64,000 nt of DNA, taken from Adiantum capillus-veneris (taxonomy: Eukaryota; Streptophyta; Polypodiopsida; Polypodiales; Pteridaceae). Within the stretch, counting starts at the first letter, position 1, and every line of letters starts with the position of its first letter. The stretch is taken from assembly GCA_014529385.2 (NCBI GenBank), contig CM043964.1:106208087-106272086 (forward strand), given 5' to 3'. Shown one piece after another: positions 45,759 to 56,924 of this stretch. The notes below the pieces were generated by a model that was not told the origin of the DNA, did not search any database, and worked only from the letters and a program-made list of their open reading frames with translations. A program made the translations under genes and the position numbers.

Positions 45759-45977
45759 ATGAATAACCCAAATGATGATCATTTCTATCGCTTTCACTCT
45801 ATACAATCTATTAGAATTAACGTATGGATTAGCCATAAAATACACTTTCAACAACGTATAGTGTTTCTCTTTGGCCCTGAAAGGCTCAATGAAATACTTC
45901 TATCACCGGATCCCATCATACTACCTCTTATAGACTATAATTTTTCTTTTGATGTAAGCGTAGTTATCTTGCTATGA
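45759..45977 (+). CDS. small LTR-encoded ORF A, 72 codons
   Basis: Nearly identical to 27342-27560 (one substitution seen: PLIDY for PHIDY). The overlapping ATGA with ORF B is retained. Being a copy within an LTR pair, its identity to 27342 does not by itself show selection; the diverged Tat copy does. Confidence 0.6.
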   Translation: MNNPNDDHFYRFHSIQSIRINVWISHKIHFQQRIVFLFGPERLNEILLSPDPIILPLIDYNFSFDVSVVILL

Positions 45978-46186
45978 ACCAAGAGGATTTGTACACACAA
46001 TTAATCCCAATCGCTAAACAAAATATATATATTACGGTAAGCACAAAACTACAATTCCAAAGAACAATTCGTAGCCTATTTGGTCAGCCAAGATTGAATG
46101 CCATTAACTCATCCATTAACCCTTTCATATTACCCATGATACGATATGACAATAGCCTTGATGTTTTAATATTCGTATTGTTTTGA
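45974..46186 (+). CDS. small LTR-encoded ORF B, 70 codons
   Basis: Reads MNQEDLYTQLIPIAKQNIYI, then LQFQRTIRSLFGQPRLNAIN, PFILPMIRY and DVLIFVLF. It resembles ORF A in the FG..RLN.I...P.ILP.I.Y...DV core, so A and B look like an old tandem duplication. It ends about 200 bp before the LTR end. The function is unknown. Confidence 0.6.
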   Translation: MNQEDLYTQLIPIAKQNIYITVSTKLQFQRTIRSLFGQPRLNAINSSINPFILPMIRYDNSLDVLIFVLF

Positions 46187-46742
46187 CATTCTCTTTTGCG
46201 TTCTTTCTTTGTGTGTGTGAATGCAAGAGAGAAAGAGTGAGTCTTCTTTGATTGCACTTCTTTCCAAACCCTAGTCTTCATGGCATCTATGGTTTAACTC
46301 CTTCATATAGTTTTTGTTGAGTTCTCTCACAAACTCTCACAGCCATAAGCCCGGTGCTTTCCTGGCAAGACCGCAAATTTCTCCACAACGTGGACATGCA
46401 TTTTGTCATGGTCGGCATGTCCCATGCATCAACCCTACCAACAAATCTTACACTAAGTAAATGCTAGATACCTTGTATATAATTCTTATTAACTTTTGTG
46501 AAGCACAAAGTACATGCAACAACAAACCACAAAATCCCTATTCAACAACATGTATGAGCTAAAATATGTTGAAAGTCCAATCAAAAAGGTTATTGAGAAA
46601 TATGCTACTCTTGCCCACAATGCAACTTTGAAACGGGGAGATCTTGCATATTGTAGTGCAAGTGAGTGTGAAACCTTTGAGAGGCATACAAGTGAGTGTG
46701 AAACCTTTGAGAGGCATTCAGAAGATTGGACACAAGAGTGTA

Positions 46743-47703
46743 TGTTGGACGGAGAGACTCACACACCCATGAAGTGCATGCAAACACTACCTAGATCAAC
46801 ATAATGTCAATCAAGGACACAGATGACACGATAGGCACACGGAGGAAATCTCTTAAGCTTGTCAGGCTGAGACCATCCTACACATACAACACTCTGGAAG
46901 GCCAACTAAACCACAATCGAGAACCTCACTGCTCTCAACTACACCACCTAGCCACATACACACATACAGAAGGTAACTCACCTAATCATGCCAGATTCAT
47001 AGGAAACTTAAGGAACACCATCCCCTCACTAGGATACACATGTCCCTAAGCTCCTACACTCTAAACCCTCACTCTAAACCCATCTGCGGAAAACGCGTAG
47101 GATGACAGAGAAGAATTTTGGAAGTGCCTGAAACTAAAATTTATGATACCTATGCGTAGCTTATGTCACCACGATTCTATAGACTACTAGCACGCAGAAA
47201 ACAGACATCGTTTGATACACTTACGGCCACAAATAGCTCGTAGATACGTCGACGTTGTGCGCTTCGTCTTGCATGGAATGCTTGGCGTTGTCGCATAGCT
47301 CTCCTCGAGCCTACAGCAATGGTGCAGTCGGATCTCCAATGTGTTGAGCGAGCCGGGCGTAGCGAGAGGATAAAGCTCACGCTCACTCTCTTTCTCTCTC
47401 ACACACAGTAGACGGCAGCGCTAAGTTTTGATTATGATTAAAAGTCTCTCCTCTTTACAAAATGACCTAGGTACCTTATATACTAAGGCTACCTTAGGTT
47501 TAACCAAAAATGGGGTTGAAAGGGTCAAATGGCTTTGTATTTACAATCTGGAAGTGCCATTGCACCCCGGCTTCTGAAACTAGAATAACTACTCATTACA
47601 AATGACTTTTATAGCCATAATCCGCAGCATTTCATAACTTGCAAAACATAAGATTTTGGTACGAAACTTGAGTTATGTTGTGTTGTTGACCCAGCGGTCA
47701 ACA
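46743..47703 (-). repeat. 3' LTR of the non-autonomous element
   Basis: Starts (plus) TGTTGGACGGAG and ends GGTCAACA. It matches 59047-60008 with few differences. Minus-strand TATA at 47482-47475. Confidence 0.95.
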
Positions 47704-48074
47704 CTCCCCCCTTCTGTGTTCATGTCGTCCCCGACATGACCTGATTGTCGATGGTGATGTGGTCTTTGTTGTCGTTTTGGCTTTATCTGTTGCACTGCTT
47801 GTAACTTTGTCGAACCACAACAAGAACTATGATCCATTAGAGCGGACATCTATCATCATAACCATTCATCTTTTGAGATCCTCTGATTACTTTTATGTCT
47901 GCTCTTCTTCATTGGGGACTTCTTTGTTCTTGTGCAATCATGTTGTTAGTGTTGTCTGCAGCTTTGTCATTGTAGGCCATTCTTCGACTCGCCATTGAGG
48001 AGAAGTATGCTATTATCTGAAATTGGTGCTCCAATTCATTTGTCAATTTATTTGAGTAGCATTTCCTTATTGTT

Positions 48075-48690
48075 GATGTAGAAGGAATATGTACAAGAGG
48101 ATGGTGATAGGTGTCTTTAGATTAGGGTCTAAAACCTGGATGACCAAAGGGAAAAAACCCGGTGGGAAAAAAATGCCTTTGGTATACGCTCTTATTGAAG
48201 TTGAGCAATTGAACATGAAGTACATGTTCATGAAAGGTGAGTGCTTGGGTGAAACACGGAAAGAGTGCCTGATGCAAGTGCCAATTATGGGACACTCTAT
48301 CTGCATATGAGAAATTTGTCACCAAAAGCATGCAATGTGAAAGAAGGAGATGATGGGTGTTTCGAGGAATAAATGTAGCACATGTGACATCAAAAGATGT
48401 CTCAATAGCTTCCACCTTTCCAAGAAGGGTTTTCGATGTAGAAGTTTCTCCACTTGTATTTCACTGTGCTCAGTACGTGAGTGTCTTTTGGACCTTCTCC
48501 TTCACTTCACCAGACTTAAGTACTTAGACTTCGACTCTTTTGCTCACCTATACCAACATGAGCGAAACATCTTAAATATGCTCAACTCTTCCAGCTTGAG
48601 CAGTACCTAGAATAGCTAAGACGCTTAGACCACATAGAATATTACTTGAAGCTTTGGGACTAACACCTCACTCATTTTGTGGCTTAGCTA
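48075..48690. repeat. 600-bp repeat shared with 62878-63470
   Basis: Blocks such as GGATGACCAAAGGGAAAA, GGACACTCTAT-like and AGTACCTAGAATAGCTA occur in the same order in both places with moderate divergence. The plus strand here is open over 48089-48310 but is broken in the other copy, so coding is unproven. It may be a transduced or older repeat. Confidence 0.7.
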
Positions 48691-49420
48691 CTCAACTCTG
48701 ACTTTTATGACTTGTCGGTTTCCTATTGACACTGCTTTTGACAAGTTCTTCGGCTGTTGTAGTGGCTGTTGAGACATACTTCGTGAAGTTTCATCGTTTC
48801 CCTAAACCTTCTTCTCTTTTTAGTGCTCAGGCCTCTCGTCACTCTTTTCTTCATGTGGATTATGGATTTTTTTTATTTTTTTCTTAATAATAAACAAAGA
48901 AAATCTTTTAAAAAAACTTAACAAAAGAAAAATCATTCAAATAGAAATCTAAATGCTATGTACACTATACACATGTCCCTAGGGGCTCATATATGGATTT
49001 TGTCCCCATACTCCTCTGTAGCACTACTATGAGGGCATATACTCTAAATTTCATCAAAAAATTATCACAATAAAATGCAAAAATTCAATGCCTCTCACAA
49101 AACATTGCCCTCTAATAGTCATAATGTTAGGTCCGCATTCAGAATGCCTCCCCCCTTCCTATTTGGGGTCATCCTTTACGACAGGGTATCGCAAAGGGTA
49201 TGTGTTGTGCTTGGGCAATTAAAAGTTGTGCCTATGCAGGCCTTGTAATGTAACCCTATTATGTATACACAGTCAATGCATGGAAAATATTTATGTTGTA
49301 CAAGATGTGGGTATAAGCAATTTGCTTATTGGCATTTGTTGGCGAGGCTTCCTATTCTAAGCAATGTAATGGTCTTTGAAGCTCCTGTATCGTTGCTTGA
49401 TTGAAGCGACTTGCTCTCTT

Positions 49421-50135
49421 CTAACTGTATTGTAATCGTAGGAAGAATTGTAAGAATTCAAGCGGCGATGCACTGACAGCAGTTTTGTTGTTCTTCTTTG
49501 GGACCCATTTCTTTGCGATTATTGGCTGTTTTGTTTTGCTGGCTCTCGTTTGGGAATCCATACTTGCCCGTGCTTCGTTTGTGTTTGAAGAGACTTCTTT
49601 GGGATCCACCTTTTTGTTGTGTGAGTCGACAGTGGTCTTTGCTTCAGCCCTTGTACGCTTGGTTGGGGACGGGATTCAGGCTTTGAAAGTTGATATTGTG
49701 GTTGTTTTGGAATCCAAATGAATTCCTGACTTTTTGTGCTTGAATCAACTTCTTTGGAGCCCAAACCTGAGTTGTGAAAGCTTGCAATTTTGTGATATAC
49801 TTACCCGTTCGTGCACGCTTTCCTTGTTTTTGTTTTGGTGTTGGATCTTGTGATTTGTCATTAGAGATCTTTGTCTTCTTGATCCATATCTGTTTTTGGC
49901 CGATCTGGCTTTTTGGTATCCAGATTTGTCGAGCTTTTTGGCTTTGACTTTTTGTCCTGCTCTTTTGACCTGTCATGGTTGTTGTTGAAGGGGTTGGTGA
50001 TAGTGATGGCCTAAGTTGATGATAGGGGATGTCGTAAGATTCATCACTATCGCTACTATCCTTAGCAAGGTTGACTTCTTGTACTTTCCCTTGATTTTTT
50101 GGTTGGTAGTGGAAAGTTACTGTCTGTTTGCTCAT
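49421..50135 (-). pseudogene. WIPK-repeat ORF in place of pol
   Basis: The minus strand starting at 50135 (MSKQTVTFHYQPKNQG) reads a Lys/Gln/Ser-rich protein with recurring Trp boxes: RQIWIPKS, KQIWIKKT, TQVWAPKK, then after a frameshift near 49700 FIWIPKQ, KRWIPKKS, QVWIPKRE, and KKWVPKKN in a third frame. It lies downstream of the protease, where RT would be expected. The function is unknown; such basic Trp repeats could bind nucleic acid, but this is a guess. Confidence 0.5.
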
Positions 50136-50605
50136 GGGTGGTAGTTTCTTGGAGGACTTTTCTAGCCCATTGATTAGAGCATTGTTAGCTCGTTGCTCTG
50201 GTCGTATTCCTCCTAGCTGAGTCTTTGCATCCTTATTAGGAGCCCTCTACGAGGATGCTTGTGGTGGCTGTGTCTTCACGGAGGACTTTGGAATCCACTT
50301 TTGATGCACTTTATTCGTGTAGCAATGACATTGATTCCCGGGTCGTTGATCTTCTTGAAGCTCGAAGTGTTCTACAGAGTCATAGAACTCGTCGTCTTCT
50401 TCATCTTTTGATTCTCCACATTTCTTTGTTTGCTCCTTATTTCGAGAGCTTGTTGATGGCTGGTTCTCTTCGTTTTCCTAGATTACACTCACTGCAAAAT
50501 AAGGAACGACATAATAGCCATTTTCATCACAAAACATTTGTGTGGGAGCATCCTCCACGGCGCACACGTCAAGAGTAGCCAAGATGTGTTCCCATCCAAA
50601 AGGCT

Positions 50606-52108
50606 CTAACTCTTCTTCAGGAAATGGTTCCGGGATATAGTCACACGCTCTAGGATACATTCCTCACGTTTCAAGCTACCACATTGTGAAGCTCCACACA
50701 TCCACAGTTCTTTAGGCTTACCTAACCAAGCTGGAAGTTCTGATCCTGCTACTACTGTGGCGGAATCAAACTCCTCAACCGGTGTTCTCGTCACATCTCT
50801 ATAGCTATGGTCCCTTAAGTTTACCTTTGTTATGGTTTCCATATGTCTCAGGTATATATGGTCATAACCCCAATCTTGGACCATTTTCAATTGTCGCATG
50901 AATGGTCTTCCCATAATGATGTCATAGTTGTTCTTCTTGCCAAAGTCAACAACAGCAAAAGTGTGTTCATATTCAATGCCACAAGAAGTAACAAGTACTT
51001 TTTCTAGTAGTCGTAGGGGCTTTTCCTTGTGTCCGTCTGCAAGCTGCAGGGTCATTCGTGTGGATATCAAGGCAGGTTTTTCCCATTTTTTCCAAACCTC
51101 TTTGGTTGCAATGGCCACACCAGCTCCACTGTCAAGGATTGCCATGGTTTTTACATTATTGAATTCCACAGGAAGGGTGGTGTTTCCCTCTTCTCCCTCG
51201 TAATACTCGCCTACCTTGTTTAATGGCACTGGCCTAGTATTTAGTTGAGGCATTTCAAGCTCTTTGATGCCTTCCTCGATTTGAGTCATTGGGGTTTTTA
51301 CACCAAATTTCTCTAGACATTTACCCACATTAGCCCACATGTTTGGTCTTATTCTGAGCAACTCGGCTAACATTATTGTACAGGTGACTGGGGTAGATAG
51401 AATATCTACTAGCCCCTTTGAATCGATGGCCTTGTTGGGAGACAGTCTCTGTGATGGGACTGCAACCACATCTGACTTGGTTTTGTACTCTCCCATGTAG
51501 GACGGTAGTGTTCTTAGCGAATGGGGTTGACTATCCATAGATTGTACAGATCCTTTGTAGCCCCAATATGATCGCACATCTAGATTCATTTGAGATCCAG
51601 TCTCAAATTCCTCTATTGGTGGTAGAAACACTCCTCATTCATCACCAGTCTTGTCTACTCGTCTTCTTAGGTCATCGGCTTCATTGGCCTCTCTGACTTG
51701 TTTCCACAATTCATCAAGACCATCTACCTCTTTACAATCCTCAGGTATAGCTTGGTGAAATCCCTCGGAAGAGTTATCCGTGGTATTCAGTACTATCCTT
51801 GGTTCTAATGCTGGGTCTTTGAGGTTTGGTCTGTGCTCATGACTAGAATCTGGCTCTTTTAGTTCCTGGTTTAGTGGGATTACTTGTGTAGGCATGACAC
51901 GGATCACATCCTCAGGTTTTGCAACTGGTGGTTCTAGTAAAGCTTGGGTTGTTTGAATCATTTTCTGGCACATTTCAAACCTTTGCTTTTCTAGTTTCGC
52001 ATAGGGATATGTCATCCACCTGTGTTCTTGGGTTTGGTTGTTTTTGAGCCTCACGTCATAGGCTTTCAAGAGGGCATCTAACGTCTCATTAACCTTCTCT
52101 GCCAACAC
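50606..52108 (-). pseudogene. protease part of the non-autonomous element
   Basis: Two open segments (52108-51635 and 51631-50606) in the same frame are separated by one TGA. The second has a retroviral-type aspartic protease: AILDSGAGVAIAT with the DSG triad, LQLADGHKEKPLRLL, and YDIIMGRPF (the ILG-like motif). The first is a linker (KLEKQRFEMCQKM, DELWKQVREANEADDL). It follows gag by a frame change in the overlap 52108-52078, which could be a programmed shift or an indel. The stop after FLKKS at 50606 is not followed by RT. Confidence 0.75.
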
Positions 52109-54348
52109 AGATCCTCCTGAACTAGCACTTCTCGGTTTCTCATCCGTGGATCTTCTAGAGGTTTAACCATCTGTGTAAGAGAAGGTGCCTCCTTTTCCTC
52201 ATGTTGTTTTATCTTCTCCTCAGCTTCGGTAAGCTTCTCAGCTAGGGATGATTTTTTCTCTCGTTCCCTGCGTGCTTTCATCCTAGTCTTTCTAACTTTC
52301 CAACTATTTCGTTTGCTCTTGGTTTTCTGACTAGGTGCGTCTGTCTTTGGTCCATCATCTGTCTTTGGACTCATGTCACTTTCCGTGTTCTTTGTCTCTG
52401 GATTCTCATCAGCTTTCTTTTGAGCTTGTGCTCTCGTAACTACTTGAACTGGTACGACATTTTCATTTTCTGAGCTACTAGGTAGTTGAACAATCCCTAA
52501 TACATTTGTCGTGATTTTCCTGATTTGGTTTGGGTTTTTCGTGCAATCGGGGATCAAGTGAGAGATGCCACACTCAAGACAATAGGCATTTACTTCAGTG
52601 ATCTCCGTATGAGGACATTGTTTGACCAAGTGGTTGTCACGATTTTTGTGACAATCTGTCTCTGGTTGAGGAGATTCTTTTAGCATTTCCTCTTGGCTAT
52701 AAGCAAGCTTTGACCTAGATAAGCTGCTATTTGCAATGAATTGCAATGTTCTTTCATCCATTTCATACCTTCTTTCTTTCTACTGAAAGCCAGGAGGTGG
52801 AGGTTGTACCGGCCTCACCACTCCATGTGTTTCTCTCACATTTTGTTGCTCCGAAGGGTAGTACTCACTTTGGTTGCTATACCACATTGTAGGTGGTATT
52901 GGCGTTGGTTTATTCGATGCTTCCATCATTGGCATGTATCTCATGTCTACCTGCATTCTAGCACCTGGCAGCGGAGGTTGTTGTCCTAAGACAAGTTATG
53001 GCCTTAAAACTCCTACTGGTCCTGGCGCATTCCCTGTAATGTATCTAGGTGGAGTAGGTGCTTCTGGAACAGGTTGTATATACCTCTATCTAGCATTTTT
53101 CATGCTATAATAGCACTCTTCCTCCGTATGGTTCGTCCATTTTCTCTCAATTTCACACCACTTTGGCTCTCCCGAATCAAACCTTACAAGAGGAATCAAC
53201 CTCTTGACCAAGTCGTCGATAAGCTTTTCTTGATCAATAGGTGCCGTTGGCTTGTCAATGGACTCACTTATCTGTGAAACACTGTGCTGAGAGGATGTGT
53301 CATCTCCTTGACTCTTTAAGTCCTTTTCTTTGTATGCCTCATAGTTATCCACTAGATAAAGAGCTTCTTTGATCAACTCGTTTAGCGTCATCCTCCTTAT
53401 CATATGCAGATCCTTCTGAAGGCCCGCATGTCTCATTCCCTGGATAAAGATCAGCATCAATCGTGCTTACGTAGGTAATTCCGCTCTCGAACAGATCTTA
53501 AGATATCTCTTGATCCGTAATGATGCTTTGCGTACTGATTCATTCTCTTTCTTTTTGAATCTATGGATTTGCGAGACCGTGTTGTGAGCAATGCCTTTTG
53601 GCGAGAATTCTTCAATAAACTCCTCAAACAGCTCATCTAGGGTCTCAAAATCCCATTTTTTCACCAAATCGAACCATGTAGCTACATCATCTTCTAGAGT
53701 CAATCCAAATCCCGCAAACTGTGTCGCAAAATATGAAACTTCCTCTGCTCTAATCACTCTTCTAAAAGTTGTTATGTGATCTCTCGGATCTTTATCTCTG
53801 GAGTATTTTCTGTTTACCCATTTCTGGACTTGGGATGGTCTAACTCGTCGATTGTCTACAAATCTAACCAGAGACTCTCCCAATCCTTCTCTCGTTATCG
53901 CTCTTGAAGGGAATCCTGGTGGCTCTCTTCTTGGAATTCCTATAGGAATTCTCGTGTTTGGTGGAGGCATTTGTGGTCCTTCATTGACCAAATATCCACC
54001 TCTTTCTAGTACATTCTGTGGATTTGTGCTTTCTACAACTCTGTATTCTCGTCCATACTTGTCGACAACTATAGATCTCCATTGACAGTCGACTCCATAT
54101 GTGTAGACATATAAGAGATTGTAATCCGTTATCTCTTCTAGGTATGGGTCTGAGTACCTATAAAGATTGACCTCATTGTCGTCAATGTATCTATATAGTC
54201 CTTCACTCTCATGACCAATCATCCAAACTCTCTCAACAAGATGGGTCTTTATCAATTGCAAGTTTGGAAGATCCATTGTGGGAGGATATTCCTCTATCGT
54301 CGGGATATCAAAACTTGTGTAAGCTGCGTTTGAATCTAGGGTAGACAT
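52078..54348 (-). pseudogene. gag of the non-autonomous element
   Basis: One frame from ATG 54348 to 52078, interrupted only by four stop codons (about 53464, 53086, 53000 and 52782). The N-terminal part contains a retrotransposon gag domain (DPRDHITTFRRVIRAEEVSY, VATWFDLVKKWDFETLDELF, FSPKGIAHNTVSQIHRFKKK). A Pro-rich middle and a CCHC-like knuckle CLECGISHLIPDC follow, then a Lys/Glu-rich end (52761-52078). No indel is needed until the protease overlap, so decay is recent. Confidence 0.75.
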
Positions 54349-54858
54349 GATTTCTGGGCTTAAGAGCTTTTGCTTGGTTCAAGTAGACTTAGTCCAATGT
54401 GTTCAAGTGCTTTGGTTAGGGAAAAGTCAAAACTATGTCCAAAACCGCAACTGTTTCGTCACAATTCTCGCAAATTGTCGCTTTTAGACACCCCTAACTT
54501 GTGGATGCATTTTGAGGCCTTAAACGCTCGAGCTACGTTTTGATATAAAAAAATTTCCGATCCGATACCGTTTGTAAAATTCATGGCCAAAATAGTGAAA
54601 TGCAGTTTAGACTGGTCAAAATGAGTCCAAATTCAATTTTGAAAAAAGATCTGGGATCTCTGTGACACTGTGAACACTTCTGTATGGTCAAAAGTACAGT
54701 TGGACCCTAAAACTGGCCTAGAGATATCCTACACGTAGGATGTCTATATGCTCAGAATTTAACAAAATTTGGTCCAGAGACACCCCTTAAGTCCAGCAAC
54801 ACAATGGTATGCTCAGAATTTCATTTGGACCTAAAAATGGCCTTGAGACATCCTACGT
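54349..54858 (-). other. gag-proximal part of the 5' leader
   Basis: Noncoding leader of the minus-strand element between gag and the solo LTR. It contains one diverged copy of the 22-bp palindrome at 54723-54744 and the left half of another at 54847-54858. Confidence 0.7.
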
Positions 54859-56029
54859 TGTCGTGCTGTGACACGTACATAGTGGGAACGCATGCTACAA
54901 GATCTATCTTGTAACTTTTTAGATACATAATTATCTTTTCTATAATGTACATATGCATATTTAAGTATAATAATAAGCCTTTTATCTCATCCTATTATTT
55001 TTCTCAAGGGTAACCTATCCTTACTTTACCATCAAAAAATACTATGGAAAAAGCGTCAATAGCTCCGCCTCTTTAACTTGGGCAAAAAGCATTGATTCTT
55101 TATTTCTACTATCTCATTATCATCTCACACCCTAGTTAGATCCTATATCTAGGGTAAAATCCAATATATATATATTCTATGTATTTTTCATATTTTTCTT
55201 ATATTTCTTTTTAAATAGCTACTAGGAGGGAATCAAATCCTAGTGGGACACTAGGTGGCATGATTTCAAAGATACACTTATTTTAATGCATTATTGCAAG
55301 CATGATTACAAAACTTTGTCAAGGAGCAATGTCATGCTTTCATATGGCATGAGGTGTCCTTTGGAATTAAATGAAAGTCTAGGCTAAGGGAACCACGGGA
55401 AGACTTTTGCTACCATAAATGGACCCTATTTTGATGAATTTTTTACATAAGGTTCCAATTCGAATTGGAAAATTATTTTAAAATGAAAATCGTAGCTAAT
55501 GAGCTAAAGTTTTTGCCCATATTTTTATTTTTTTATTTGGAGCCACGGTTGAGGAGATATGATCAAAATACTGGACCCCAGTGTGCCCACATCATGCGGG
55601 GACAGCTCATTTCCAACTTTTCCAATTCCTATTCACACTGGCTCCTCTCTTCTTGTGTAAACCCTTGGGGGTTCCCTTCACCTATAAAAGGGGACCTCTT
55701 CTTCCTTGAAAAGGAACTCAAGCATTCAAGCCATTGATGAGAGGAATTCTTGAGGGAGTGCGTAGTAATGCCTAATTATACTTAGCCATTAACATAAGCC
55801 CAAGCCTACACTTTCTCCTAGAGGAAGACTAGCCATTCTTGTACGCTATGCTTGGAAGATCAACTCTAACCAAAGAAGGTCTTGCACTTGGTGTATCAAT
55901 CAAAGTGGAGTTCTCCCCTCTTCTTCTCTCTCCATCAATAATGGTGCCAAAGGGTTTGTCAAGTAAGATGTGTTCTACATTGATGTTTTCTTGATTTCTT
56001 GTTGTTTTCTTTTTCATCTCTAATCCAAC

Positions 56030-56102
<73 letters not shown>

Positions 56103-56295
56103 ATTATCTCCTTAACCAAATCTATCTCTCTCACTCTTAGTAATTCATCCTCTCTACAAATTTTAGGTTCTCTTTGTTACAGGTACATCTCTCCCCGCAG
56201 TATCCTTATTGCCTACAGGCAAGAATAGGGCTTGGGAGGGAAACTTCTCATCTCTTCACTTCTCTCATATCTACATTTCTCCAATACTATCCTAG

Positions 56296-56514
56296 ATGAA
56301 TAACCCACATGATGATAATTTCTATCGCTTTCACTCTATACAATCTATTAGAATTAACGTATGGATTAGCCGTAAAATGCACTTTCAACAACGTATAGTG
56401 TTTCTCTTTGGCCCAGAAAGGCTCAATGAAATACTTCTATCACCGGATCCCATCATACTACCTCTCATAGACTATAATTTTTCTTTTGATGTAAGCGTAG
56501 TTATCTTGCTATGA
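56296..56514 (+). CDS. small LTR-encoded ORF A, 72 codons (solo LTR copy)
   Basis: Same frame and ends as 45759-45977, with a few residue changes (NNPHDDNFYRF, SRKMHFQQ). It stays open although the solo LTR carries many other substitutions. Confidence 0.6.
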   Translation: MNNPHDDNFYRFHSIQSIRINVWISRKMHFQQRIVFLFGPERLNEILLSPDPIILPLIDYNFSFDVSVVILL

Positions 56515-56723
56515 ACCAAGAGGATTTGTACACACAATTAATCCCAATCACTAGACAAAATATATATACTACGGTAAGCACAAAGCTACAATTCCAAAGA
56601 ACAATTCGTAGCCTATTTGGACAGCCAAGATTGAATGCCATTAACTCATCTATTAACCCTTTCATACTACCCATGATACGATATGACCATAGCCTTGATG
56701 TTTTCATCTTTGTGTTGTTTTGA
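56511..56723 (+). CDS. small LTR-encoded ORF B, 70 codons (solo LTR copy)
   Basis: Overlaps ORF A by ATGA. Reads MNQEDLYTQLIPITRQNIYT ... DVFIFVLF and is intact. Differences from 45974-46186 include conservative changes. Confidence 0.6.
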   Translation: MNQEDLYTQLIPITRQNIYTTVSTKLQFQRTIRSLFGQPRLNAINSSINPFILPMIRYDHSLDVFIFVLF

Positions 56724-56924
56724 CATTCTCTTTTGTGTTCTTTCTTTGTGTGTGTGAGTGCAAGAGAGAAAGAGTGGGTCTTCTTTGATTGCACTTCTTT
56801 CCAAACCCTAGTCTTCATGGCATCTATGGTTTAATTCCTTCATATAGTTTTTGTTGAGTTCTCTCACAAACTCTCACAGCCATAAGCCCGGTGCTTTCCT
56901 GGCAAGATCGCTAATTTCTCGACA

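Larger units (their letters stand above)
44279..46387 (+). repeat. 3' LTR of the plus-strand gypsy element
   Basis: Preceded by the polypurine tract AGAGGGGGTGGA. It starts TGTCGTGTTGTGACG and ends TTTCTCCACA, followed by ACGT. TATA box at 45104-45110, AT microsatellite at 45453-45528, intact small ORFs A and B. Confidence 0.95.
54859..56924 (+). mobile_element. solo LTR of the 25.8-46.4 kb gypsy family
   Basis: It matches 44279-46387 throughout, starts TGTCGTGCTGTGACACG and ends TTTCTCGACA. Flanks are ACGT (54855-54858) and ACGC (56925-56928), a 4-bp duplication with one later change, and no internal region is present. It has a TATA box at 55683, AT microsatellite at 56030-56096, and small ORFs A and B intact. 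It probably arose by LTR-LTR recombination. Confidence 0.9.

Noticed and set aside
47177-47402. Overlapping Arg-rich ORFs, repeated at 59482-59713
   Set aside because: They lie within both LTRs of the gag-protease element, overlap each other in two frames and have no independent support.
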